64,000 bases of DNA, taken from NCBI RefSeq assembly GCF_041146395.1, contig NC_090989.1:218520843-218584842 (forward strand), given 5' to 3'. Both the position numbers and the translations under genes were made by a program. The notes beneath the pieces are model-generated. The model was given only the letters and a program-made list of their open reading frames with translations, did no database searches and was not told the DNA's origin. Origin of the DNA: Eulemur rufifrons (lineage: Eukaryota > Chordata > Mammalia > Primates > Lemuridae). Below, in pieces: positions 12,641 to 23,759 of this stretch (positions within the stretch are counted from its first letter, which is position 1; the number at the start of each line of letters is the position of its first letter).

Positions 12641-15600
12641 CTAGCCATAAAGGAATAACAAGGTATTGACTTACCCTTCCTCCATAAACAACTAGACAAT
12701 TGGACAAAGTATATGAAACAACTATTTGCACTGAATAGTTGTTATCCCTAGGAAAAGGGAAACAAGTGAGGTGAGCCTATGATCACCCCTACTTTCAGTC
12801 TGGTGACACAATCTATAACCTTTTTTTAGGGAAGGGAGTCTCAAGCATGGCAGTCTAGTTGAGTTGAAGAGGCATTGATTGAAACTGAGAAAGGCTGAGG
12901 CATTGGAAGTTGACGTTTTGGAGAGGAAGAAGCTACTGAGAAAAAGAGCTTCAGTGATATAGATAGGGATGTCTTTTTTCAGTCTTTGCCAAATGCTAAC
13001 ACTAAACTTTAGGAAGCTGAGCAAAGAATGTCTGGAGAACTAAAAGTTCAACAATTTTCAGAACTCAGACAAAATGCAGAAATGATTAATTTCCAGTTAC
13101 CCAGAGTAGCGAGTCCTCATTCCATAACCAGAGAATTGAGTAATGACCCCAGTAGAGTCACATATTAGTGGTAGGGCTAGATTACACCTAAAATATAGGC
13201 TACTTCAGACCACCCGAACAAAGCTTAAAAACAAGCCTTGAAAAGGTCAACTGAACTATAAGTGATTTATCTACCTTCCAAAACAAATTTTAATGGCATT
13301 CACAGAAAGATAACAAAATCCAAACTCACAACAACATATGATGGAAAATACCATCATCTGAGAAAAACTTATTATACATGGAGAACACAAGTCTAATAGA
13401 TAATTTAAAAATTGGCCAATAGAAAGAGATTTAGAAATAACAGAAATGATGGAATTTGTAGTTAAAATATGTCAAACATTTAAAGGAAAATGTAAACGAA
13501 ACGGAATACATAAATAAGAACTCAATGAAGCCTCTAGAAATTACAAAAAAAAAATTGAAATGAAAATTTACTAAATTAGGATAACAACAGGTTAGATACT
13601 AAAGAAAAGCAAACATCCACACATTTGAGGACAGTCTGGAAACTATGTTAACAGAAGTACATAAAGAAAAAGAATAAAAATATTTGACAGAGCCTCATTA
13701 ACCTCCTGGATGACATCTAGAAGACACACTTGCATTTGAATCTTAGAAGGAGACGAGAGAGAAAGATAAAAGCAGAGAAAATGCTTGAGTAAATATGGCT
13801 AAATTTTTTTTAAATTTGATGAAAACTATAAATCAACAAATCTAAAAACAACAAATCACAGGTAAGGTAAAAAGAAAACACATGCTAAGGCACATCAAAA
13901 TCAAGCTGCTAAGAGCCAACAACGAAGGGAAAATCTTCCAGGAAGAAACAAAAACAAAAACATTCTGTACAGAGGGATGAACATAAGAATGACAGCATAT
14001 TTCTTTTCAGAAGCTCTGGATTCCAGAAGAATATAAAAGGGCACTTTTGAATTTCTTAAAGAAAAAAATTTCAACCTAGAATTCTATGTACAGGGAGAAT
14101 AGTATTCAAAAATGATGACAATAAAAAGACTTTTCAGCAAAACAAGAGCTGAGCAAATTTCTTGCTAGTATCCAAGTTAGAGTAAATGTTAAATGATGCC
14201 AGATTGAAATTTGTATATATAGAAAGAAATGAAGAACATTTTATGTGGAAATAAATGGGTAAACAAAATATATAAAGATTTTTTTCTCATTTTAAAATAT
14301 TTTTAAGATCATTAACTGCTTAATTCTTAATGCAGTAACTAGTTATGGTTTATCCCAGGAATGTAATATTGTTTTAACATTCAAAAAATAAATTTAATTC
14401 ACCATATTAATGAAAAAGGAATAAAAACTGCACACTTATTCCAATAGGTGAAAGAAAAGCATTTGGTAAAACTAAACCAATAAAAACTCTCTGCAAACTA
14501 GAATGAGAGGTGAATTTCCTCAACTTTATAAGGGGCATCTATAAAAACCTACAGCTAATATCATGCTTAATGGTGAGATATTGAACACTTTGTCCCTAAG
14601 ATTGGGAATGAGGCTAGGATGCCCACTCTTCTCTACAACTTTGTACTGAAGGTCAGTCTAAGAAATCTATAAGCAAGCTACTGAAACTATAAGTAAATAG
14701 GCAAGTTTGTAGACACAAGATCAATATATAAAAATAAGTTGCATACTAGCAACAAACAATTGGAAATTGAAATTCAAAAAATATTATTCATGATACAAAA
14801 CAAAATTCATAAGAATATATTTAATAAAACATGTTCAATACGTGTACACTGAAAACTGGAAAGCATTGCTGAGTGAAATTAAAGAAGGTCTAAATAAATA
14901 GAAAGATACATCTTGCTAAGGGGTCAGAAAACTCAATACTGCTAATTGCTAATCTGCCCAAATTGACCTATAGATTCAATGTAATCTCAATCAGCACCTC
15001 AGTAGGATTTTTAAAAAACTGGAAAATGGAAACTTGATTCTAAAATTTATATAGAAAAGCAAAGGATCTATAAGAACCCAATCAAATTTAAAACAGAACA
15101 AATTTGTATTTCAAGCCTTACTCTAAAGCTGCAGTGTCAAGATAGTGTGGTATTGGCATAGGAATAGTCATATAGAGCAATGGAACAGAATGTAGTCCAC
15201 AAATACTCCCACATATGTATGGTCGATTGATATTCATAAAAATATCAAGGTAACCCAATTGAGAATTAAGAGTCTTTTAACAAACATACTGGAACACCTG
15301 GATATACACGTGAGGAAAAAAGCATTGCTTCTCATCATCCATAAAAATTAACTCAAATTGGATCATAGATCTAAACTTAAAAACCCAAACTATAAAAACT
15401 GTAGAGGTTAACAGAGGAGAACATGTTGCAACCCAATGGTAGGCATACTTTTGATAAGACACAAATATCTCAAACTATAAAATTTAAAACCAAAGTTAAT
15501 TGAAATTCATTAAAATAAAAAACTTCTGCCCTTTGAAAGACATCATTAGGAAAAGGAAAAGACAAGCCCCAGACTGGGAGAATATATTCACTATACATGT

Positions 15601-16555
15601 ATTGACAAAGGAGTTATAGCTAGAATATATAAAGAATCCTGGCAACTCAATAATAAGAAGGTAAATCACTCAATAGAAAAATGAGCAAAAATTTTGAACA
15701 AGTACTTCACAAAGGAGATACATTAATGGTCAATAAGCACATGAAATTATGTTCCACATTATTAGCCATCAGGTAAATGCAAAATAAAACCACAATGAGA
15801 TATTTCTGAACACCCATTAACATGACTAAAATTGGAAAAACTGATAATATCAAGTGTTAGCTAGTTTCTGTAATAACTGGAACTCTCATACATTGCTGGT
15901 GCAAATGTCTTAGTTATTGTTATTGCACAATAACTTAGTTATTGTTGTGCAATAACTTAGTTAAATACTTTGGACATTTCTTAAAGTTGAACATACTCCT
16001 AATTTATGACCCAGTCATTCCTCTTTCCAGATGTTTGCCTAAAATAAATGAAAATATATATTCACACAAAGACTTGTACAGCGTATGTTTCTAACAGTTT
16101 TACTTACAATGGTTGAAAACTTTAAACAACCCTGATGTCCATAATCAGGTGAATGATAAACAAGTCATGATATAATAGTAAAGTACTGTCTGCACTAGAA
16201 AGATATGAACCTACTGGTACACACAACATGGATGTGTGTATTATTCACATGCCATAAAATGTTCAGATGCCATAAAAGAGCATACACTATGGGATTCCAT
16301 AAATGAACATCTAGAAAAGATCAATCTCATTTATAATAACAGAAAGTAGATTAGTAGTTGCTTGGGGCCAGGGTGGGGGAATGACATCAGGATCTGGGAC
16401 TCATTAACTGGAAATGGGCACAAAGGAACTTTTTGGACTGATGTGAATTTATCTTGAATGTAGTGGTGGTTGTAAGGTTTATAACTGACTATCCACTTAC
16501 AATTGGAGCATTTTAAAGGATGCAGTTTATACCTCAATAAAGCTTATTTTTAAAG
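12641..16555 (+). mobile_element. L1M-type fossil, 5' UTR/ORF1 joined to ORF2 3' half and 3' UTR
   Basis: 12641-14270 resembles the 5' UTR and ORF1 region of an old L1 (for example 'agctgctaagagccaacaacg' near 13904 and 'ttcaacctagaattctatg' near 14070). From about 14280 the sequence jumps to the reverse-transcriptase half of ORF2 ('tatcccaggaatgtaa' near 14352) and continues in order to a typical 3' end with 'tacctcaataaagcttat' at about 16530. The endonuclease and early RT portion is missing, so a large internal deletion (or two separate insertions) is implied near 14280. All frames are destroyed. An imperfect tandem triplication sits at about 15908-15968. Confidence 0.85.
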
Positions 16556-16734
16556 GATAATCTTTTTCCTTTAATCATTTGTTTGCAGTAATTTTGACAT
16601 ACAGAAATTTAAATTTTTACACAGTCAAAATATATCAATCTTTCTCTTCACAGCTTTTGAATTTTGTGTCATATCTATAAAAGCTTTCCCTGCACATTTC
16701 ATCGAAAGGCCATCTAACAGAATGTTTTATAATG

Positions 16735-16930
16735 CAGATTTTGGCATCAGATAGCCATCAAGATAATATTTATACTTGGGCAAGTTATTTAATCTATCTA
16801 TTCTGTAATTTCTTCATTTTTAAATGTGGGTAATTACAGCTTCTACCTTAATAGTAGACAATGACAAAATGCAGGCAAAGTAGTTAGAATACTAATAGGT
16901 GCATTAGAAAGCTTTACACCAGCTATGTTT
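16735..16930 (+). mobile_element. MIR SINE, sense
   Basis: 'ttgggcaagttatttaatcta' near 16777 followed by a 'tctgtaatttcttcatttttaaa' block and 'gtgggtaattac' is the MIR core and 3' part in sense. It interrupts antisense L1M sequence, but neither end shows a clear duplication. Confidence 0.75.
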
Positions 16931-17372
16931 ATTATTATACTTTCTTAGGGTTTTCTTTTATTATTTGAACTACTAAAACTATTAAGGAAGTATAGAGATT
17001 ATAATGAGCACCTGTGTACCCACTACTCCGTTTTCTCAAATCTTAATGTTCTACCAAATTTGTTTCAGATGTTCAAACATTAAGAACTATGGATAGAATT
17101 ATATTCCTTTTGGTAATCCTTATTTCTAGTCTTTCCCCAACCCATATATAATCACTTAACTGAAATTCATGTGCATTTTTCTTATCAGTGTAGTAAAGTG
17201 GTATTATATATTTTTATGCTTATAAAAATATATAGTTTTTAAATTTTAAATTTTATATAAATGGCACACTGTATTATTATAGAACTTGTATTTCTTAGTC
17301 AATATAGTATAGTTAAAATTTATCTATGTTTTACATGTTAGAATAATTTTACATTTCCATTTTTCACACTTA

Positions 17373-17453
17373 TGAGGGCTGTCTGAAAAGTATCCAGCCA
17401 TTGTTAATATATTTTTCATCTTACACAGCTGGATACTTTCCGGGCAGCCCTCA
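17373..17453. mobile_element. 81-bp mariner-type MITE with TA target duplication
   Basis: The left end TGAGGGCTGTCTGAAAAG (17373-17390, continuing TATCCAGC to 17398) is matched by the reverse complement of the right end at 17428-17453. The inverted repeats are 26 bp with three mismatches, all transitions. The element is flanked by TA at 17371-17372 and 17454-17455, the target duplication of Tc1/mariner transposons. There is no room for a transposase, so it is a non-autonomous miniature element mobilised in trans. Low divergence between the arms suggests it is younger than the surrounding L1M debris. Exact family not assigned. Confidence 0.85.
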
Positions 17454-17879
17454 TATATCTCTAACCTATCTAGATTTTATTTTGCTATGAAGTATGATGT
17501 AGAGATATAATTCATGTTTTTTTTCCCAAATGGTTAGCTAGTTATTCCAGAACCGTATTTATAATATAATTATCATTTTTCTCATAGATTTGAAATTATG
17601 CCATTTTATATTCTACTATACTTAGACATATATGTTCTTAATTATATTTAAAATATGTAAAATGTGTATTTTTTTAATTTTCTCTTCTGTTCCATTGATC
17701 TATATCTTGAGTTCAATGGCACTGCCACATTAATTCAATTATTTTACCTTTTTATATAATTATTATAGCTTTATTATATTCATGTTTCATTATACAAATA
17801 TATTAAAAAATTTATGTAATCATAGTATTATAACTATTATCAGTTTTTAATTTTCAGATTTACAATATACAGGAAATGA

Positions 17880-20727
17880 AGACAATTATTATTTAGAAAA
17901 GATTGTGAACATCATGAATGTTGACAATTAAAAATAATATTATAAGTAACACTTTTGGTGAAAGGAAGACTGGCGGAAGGAAATTTAAGGGTGTTATAAA
18001 ATACTTATTTTTCCAAATAGGGAGCCAGTAGATTCTGTCTAAGCTTACTAAATAAAGTAGTAGCAGTCTAAATTTATTAGTTTAAGCATAAACAAAAATT
18101 GGGAGGTAGGGAAAGAAGTGGAGAAGGAACATTGTGTAAATGTTCTAGATGTTTTATCTTTTAAAGGACTATCAATAGATAGTATCCAAAGTGGCCACCT
18201 CAAGATACAGGGACACCTCTGTATTACTTGTTACATTAGTAACTGCCAGAATATCTGGAAATAGAATTTGTTAATAGCGAGTTATTTCTAGAGAATGAAC
18301 TAGATGGAGTTTGCAAAAGAGATTTTAATTTGTATTTTAAACCACTGCATATATTACTTTTACGATAAAAATAATTTGCAATGTCAATTGTCTCCATAGT
18401 ATATAACTGGATTTTGGATAAATTATGCCAATTATGGCAATTGTATGCCACAAGGCATGTGTTGTTCTGGGACTCTAGATTAAGTTCCCTTTTTGACTGT
18501 TTTGAGTAGTCAGGAGTTCTTGGATCTCAGAGGGAAATTCAAGAAAAATACCTCTATAAATAATAAACAGCCAAAGTCCTAGCACTAATTTCAAAAGAGC
18601 CAATTTCCATACTATTTATTACTAGGATAGTTCATCTCATTTTCTGGTATTATAAAAAGAAGTTTCTGTGGATATATGGCTTTTTTTCTGATTATGACGG
18701 CTGAGCAAAAGCTGGCTAGAGTTGGGTATTCTCCAATAAGACTTTATTTTTTAAGAGGCCAGTTTTAATTTGTTAGGTTTTCTGCTTAGAATATTTGACT
18801 TTCTTAGAAGACCAGGTTTTTGGCAGTTAAAGAGGTGGTACTCCTTTCAAATCAGTTTTACTTTTCCCAAGAAAGCCTGAATTATGGAAATGTCAAGATT
18901 GATCCATGAATATCTTTTGTTTGTAATGCAAATGCCATCCTGGGGATGATTAGAGTCTCAGAAAAAGTGAATTGTTGAAGCTTCAAGGCTACCTTAATTA
19001 TCTTGATAGTACGCCAATTTCCTCTTATTTGATCCACTATGGATTATTACTGAGCGTGAATTACTTCTTTTGGAATACTATTGCCCTATGGAGAAATTGG
19101 TTAGGCTGCACATCCACCTGTTTTTAAAAGTAGTTTCTTTTCTGGTTCTTTAATCATTGAAAAGTAAGATCTCAAAGTGACATTCTACCTCCCACAAACT
19201 CCAATTCTTGATCTAGTCATCTCCTAACACCTCTTTATTTACTGAAAATCCTTGAGAATTCTACATTTTCTCATTTATAGTTCCATTGCAAATGCCTTGG
19301 TTTAGCAAGCCTTAGTTTGGGTAAATTCATCTGTTAGGACAAACTAGTTGATTAAGCTCTATTTTGGCCCATTGGGATATACCACACAGTGGGAAGGAAT
19401 AACCCTGACTGATGAGCTAGATGATAAAAGCTATGGAAGAATATTTTTAGATCTGATAGGATCTCTTGGATCATGTGCCACAGTAACCAAGGATTATTTT
19501 AGAAAAAAGGCGCATTGGGATCAAAGGAAAGAATTTCTATGTATGGTATTTTTTAAGAGATTTTAGAATTCTATGCTTGTAAATGAATATGAGTTTCTTG
19601 TTTTCAAGTGTTTAGGACTTTTCTCTTTCTGGCTATTGGAGTGTAAAAGGGTACATGTAGGGGTAAGAAGGTACTTTGATGAATTGGCCAAGTTTACTTT
19701 TTAAGCTTCAGGGGAACTGCTGTCAAGCTGGCCAACTCAAATGATAAGAGCTATTTTATTCTGTTTTTTATATAATTTCCTGGCAAGCAGAAAATGATCT
19801 GTCTTAACACTTATATTCTCCCTGCCAACGTGTATGCAGTATGTTTGGACATATGGTCTCATTTCTATGATCTTTTAACCTTTATGTATTCTACATACCC
19901 TATGGCAGAGCTAATCACTTGTGGGACTTGAATGCCAGGGAAGGGTCCCATCTGGAGTCTCTGAAAAAATAAAGAAGATTGCTTCCATGCAGGAAGACTT
20001 TTAAAGATAAATATATTCATTTAAATGAAATAATTTCAGTTCCATTCTTGATGTTCTTAACCTAGTGGCTTAATACTCGGGAAAAATTCGATGGGAAAAT
20101 TTCTCTATGTCTCTTCTCTGGGGTTTAGCACTATAAAAAACCATGTAGTAAACAACTGGTGCCGGCCACCAACCTTGGTTAGAGAGTATTTTTTAAAGCT
20201 TGCTCGTAGAAATCCAGAACTATATTTTCACAAATGGATGATGGATCAGTTAGTCTTAATATTATGCTTGCCACAAATGCTAGTAAACCCCAAGAAACAT
20301 GGCTTAAACAAGAGAGACACTTAATTTTTTCTTAGGTAAAACAAGTCCAGGGTTATACAGTCCAGTTCTGTGTGATAAGTCTGTGACTTCTTCAATGTTT
20401 CTGTTCTATCACTGCAGTTTGGCCTTTGTCTAAAACAGCTTCCAGAGTTCCAGTCATTACATCTGAATTTCAGGTAGTAGAATGGGGGTTGAGGGCCTTC
20501 TGCAGTAAAATCTTGACTAAAAGTAGTGGCAGAGATCATTTTTGCTTCTATCCTAATCTTGGGAGATCTTTTAATATTTCATAATTATGTATGATGTTTA
20601 CATTAGGTATAAAACTTTCAACATCAGACTTTAAAAGCTCCCTTCTATTTATATTTTGCTAAGTTGTAAATTATGTATGGGTGTTGAATTTTATCACATA
20701 CTTTTTTTGCATTTATTAAGAAGTCTT
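17880..20727. other. Long unassigned, mostly unique stretch
   Basis: No repeat family, RNA gene or credible gene structure is recognised across nearly 3 kb. Short open frames at 19348-19566, 20091-20324 and 20321-20539 lack recognisable motifs. Confidence 0.4.
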
Positions 20728-20733
20728 GTGTGT

Positions 20734-21135
20734 TGTGAACAAATGTGAACCTGAAAAAGCCAGTACTTCAAGATGGATCCCAAGTGGCCATTTGCTGACT
20801 AGAGATCACACACATACTCGGAGTTCCGGGAATAACCTTACCTCTATTTAACTTTGGGACTGCCAGAATGCACCTGAACCAACCAATCAGAGCTCATCTT
20901 CCTTGACCAATCAGAGCTCAGCTGTATCAACCTATTGAAATTGAGTTTCAATTCTTCATTTGCATAAACAGACCTGATTGAGAACGTGGGAAAAATCTTT
21001 TGCTATACTCCTCCAACCCTCTCTTTGTTCTCTAGACACACCTTTATTTTCTAGCAAAGGCTGAGTCTCCCTGGTTTACAAATTGAGGAACAATGTTTCG
21101 CCTCCAAATTCCTTTTCAGAGAGCTTTTGTTCACA
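20734..21135 (+). mobile_element. Solo LTR of an ERV1-like endogenous retrovirus
   Basis: A 402-bp segment starts TGTGAACAAA (20734) and ends TTTGTTCACA (21135), a perfect 10-bp inverted terminal repeat with the canonical TG..CA. It is flanked by a perfect 6-bp duplication, GTGTGT, at 20728-20733 and 21136-21141. Two 15-bp direct repeats ACCAATCAGAGCTCA at 20882-20896 and 20906-20920 are tandem CCAAT boxes of a U3 promoter, which sets the likely orientation. No internal viral genes flank it, so it is a solo LTR left by recombination. Family within ERV1 not assigned. Confidence 0.88.
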
Positions 21136-21141
21136 GTGTGT

Positions 21142-23060
21142 TAAGAACATCTAAAATTTCTCTTAGTAAATTTTCAGTATACAATACATTATTATTAACT
21201 ATAGTCTTCATGAAATTTAGCATTTTTAAATCTTCCTCAGAATTGACCTTTGCATCACTATGAAATACTTTTTTTTCTAGTAATGCTCCTTGCATCAAAG
21301 CCTACTTTAACTGGTGTTAATATTAAATACTTTTATTTTTCTCTGGTAATGCATTTTGCATCAAAGTCTACTTTAACTGATGTTGGTATAGTTATACTGA
21401 CTTTCTTTTGTGTAGTGGTATTTTTTTTTTTCAGTGTTTTACTTTCAACTTTTCTGTGTTCATATATTTAAGGTTTGCCTATTATAAACTGCAAATAATC
21501 AGGTTTTGTTTTTCACTTCAGTCTTACAATCTAAATCTTCTAATTGTAATGTCTAATTTACAAGCATAATTGTAAAAATGTGATTATTGGTAGATACAGG
21601 ATTATATCAAATATCTTACTATTTGCTTCCTTGCTATACTTTCCACAATTTTTTTATTCACTTCACATTTGAATGGTATTTTTACAGGGTGTAGGGCTCT
21701 ATGTTTGCAGTTATTTTTTTTTTCAACACTTAAAAGGTACCATTCACTTATATTCTGTTTCCACTTTTTCTGTTGAGAGGTCAGTTGTCAATTTTATTTA
21801 TTTATTTTTCCTTTGAGGTAATGCTGCTTTTTACTTTGGCAATGTTTTTCCTTGTGTTTAGGAGTTTTATTATGTTGTCCATAGTTGTGATTTTCTTTTC
21901 ATTTATCCTTCTTAGAATTTTATTTTTCAAATGTGTGCTTTGATTCTCTCATAGTCAGGTGTATTCTGGTTCATTATTTCTTCAAATATTGCTTCTGTCT
22001 CTTATCCTTTCTTCTCTTATTCTGTGTTTCAAATTACATGTATCTTAATATCTCATATGTTATTTGCATTCTTTTTACATATTTTCTAAATCTTTTGTTC
22101 TCTATGTTTTATCCTTGTTTATTTTCTACTATCCCATCTTTTGGCATACAAACATTATTTTCTAATGTGTCCGTTCTGTTATTAAGCCCCTCTATTTATT
22201 TCTTAAATTCAGTCACTGAGTTTATATTTGATTCCTATGTATAGTTTATAGTTGCCTATGAATTTTTACATCTTTTTTTATGTTCCTATACATATTAATC
22301 ACATTTAAGGTCCATGTTTTATAATTTTAATATTTGAATTGTGTATGGGTCTGTTTCTATTGTCTGGTTTTTCTCTTGGCCCTTTATCTTGAAATGCCTA
22401 ATTTTTTATTCATTATTATATATTTTGTCTAAAATTTATAGTTCTAAATGGTGCTATTTTTCACTACAGAGCATTCATTCTGTCCCATCATAGAGAGCTT
22501 CAATGAGATCATTCAGAAATTGAGCTCAGTAGAGGGTCAGTTATGGTCTGTATAATCTACCTCTGGTTTGTCTTTACTCCTAAGATGTAGTCGTCTTGAA
22601 TTCTAAATCTTGGGACTGGCATGTTTAATATTGTCTCTACTCTTAACTCTAGTTTTAGTTTTCTTTCTGTTCTTAATATTTCCTATCCCTGAGATTGCTG
22701 AAAATTATCTTTGCTTTTTCAGAGCCTTTCCATTTGACTTCTTAGCTTCATTCCTCATGTAGTTGAAGAGTTCAACAAATACTTAAGTGAGACACTATTG
22801 AATATTAGGCTCAATTCACAGCACCACCCTTTTTTTTTTTTGAATTTTTGCTCCTTGCATCTTAGCTTCAGTGAAAACCCTGAACTTTATTTCCTTAGCC
22901 TTGTGAGAATTTCAAAAGCTCTTCTGGCTTTTCTGCCTCTTAGCAGTGTCTTTCTTCCCAGATTCTCAGCCTCTCATCTGCACCAAAAATACAGAAATCC
23001 CTTGAGCAGAAAAGTAGTTCATAGAGCACATCAGCTCACTTCTCTGTTATTTCCTTCTTT
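21142..23060 (-). mobile_element. Antisense L1M/HAL1 debris
   Basis: 21142-21235 contains 'gtatacaatacattattatt' and 'aactatagtc', typical of an antisense L1 3' UTR. 21790-22640 matches the antisense ORF1/5' UTR of old L1/HAL1 elements: 'ttcttcaaatattgcttctg' near 21980, 'caaattacatgtatctt' near 22030 and the 'tctggtttttctctt' block near 22361. At least two antisense L1 pieces are therefore present. 21250-21400 contains an imperfect repeat of about 65 bp (see findings). 22640-23060 is only tentatively part of it. Confidence 0.6.
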
Positions 23061-23324
23061 CTGAAATGTGTGCCCCTTAAGTACAGGCTTTCTGAACAGC
23101 TGTCTTATGCTAACAAACAGGTTTTGTTTTGTTTTTAGTCTAGATTTAAAAAAACATTTTTAATGAAAATATTGGTCTTCTAAAAGCTACTATATCTCTT
23201 CTGGAGATAAAATCCCCCTCCCCACTTTAAAATTAATATTATATTAAATCATGCTGCAAGACTCAATTAATGAAGAAAGTCACTAGAAGTTAAATATAGC
23301 AATATTTTATTGATGAAAATGGAA
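23061..23324. other. Unassigned AT-rich spacer
   Basis: Nothing recognisable is seen between the L1 debris and the next fragment. Confidence 0.4.
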
Positions 23325-23520
23325 GTTACATAAAATATTTATAGACTGCTTACTATGAATAAAGGGTAGAACAATGCTTTAGATGATACAGTAATTATAA
23401 TAATTACTTATAATATTGATAATAAAAGGCAGAATACAGTCTTTGACAAAGCTTATAATTTCATTGGAAACACAAAACTAACTCATTGAGTTATTAGAGA
23501 AAATGTTAAGACTATAAAGA
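23325..23520 (-). mobile_element. Probable L2 3'-end fragment, antisense
   Basis: The order 'tttatagactgcttactatg', 'gcttataatttcattgg' and 'aacacaaaactaac' is consistent with the antisense L2 3' end. It is very diverged, so confidence is limited. Confidence 0.4.
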
Positions 23521-23569
23521 GACATAAAAATGTGAGTTTACATTCTAGTTCAGGACTTGTTATACTAGC

Positions 23570-23755
23570 TAAATGACCAAATCTGGTCCATGTGGTATTT
23601 TTGTAAATAAAGTTTTATTGGAACACAACCACATTCATTCCTTTATATACTACTACAAAAGCAGAGTAGTTGCAACAGAGATTGTATGGCCTGCAAAGCC
23701 AAATGTATTTATTAAATTATTGTGTTACAGAAATAGTTTGCCAACACTTTTTGTA
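23570..23755. mobile_element. hAT-type DNA transposon relic (MER/Charlie class)
   Basis: 'tttgtaaataaagttttattgg' at about 23599-23620, 'tagttgcaacagagattgtatgg' near 23667 and 'atagtttgccaacac' at 23732-23746 follow in order the consensus of a common mammalian non-autonomous hAT element whose ends read CAGGGGTCGGCAAAC and its complement. The name of the subfamily is not certain from memory. No transposase is present. Confidence 0.7.
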
Positions 23756-23759
23756 GTTT

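Larger units (their letters stand above)
16560..17870 (-). mobile_element. Antisense L1M fragments
   Basis: 16570-16720 ('gtgtcatatctataaaagc') and 17460-17790 ('cccaaatggttagctagtt', 'tctgttccattgatctatat') are consecutive parts of an L1 ORF2 in antisense. 16960-17365 resembles an antisense L1M 3' UTR ('tttatataaatggcacactgt'). A MIR and a mariner MITE are lodged between them. The whole is a patchwork of at least two antisense L1M insertions, with borders approximate. Confidence 0.7.
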
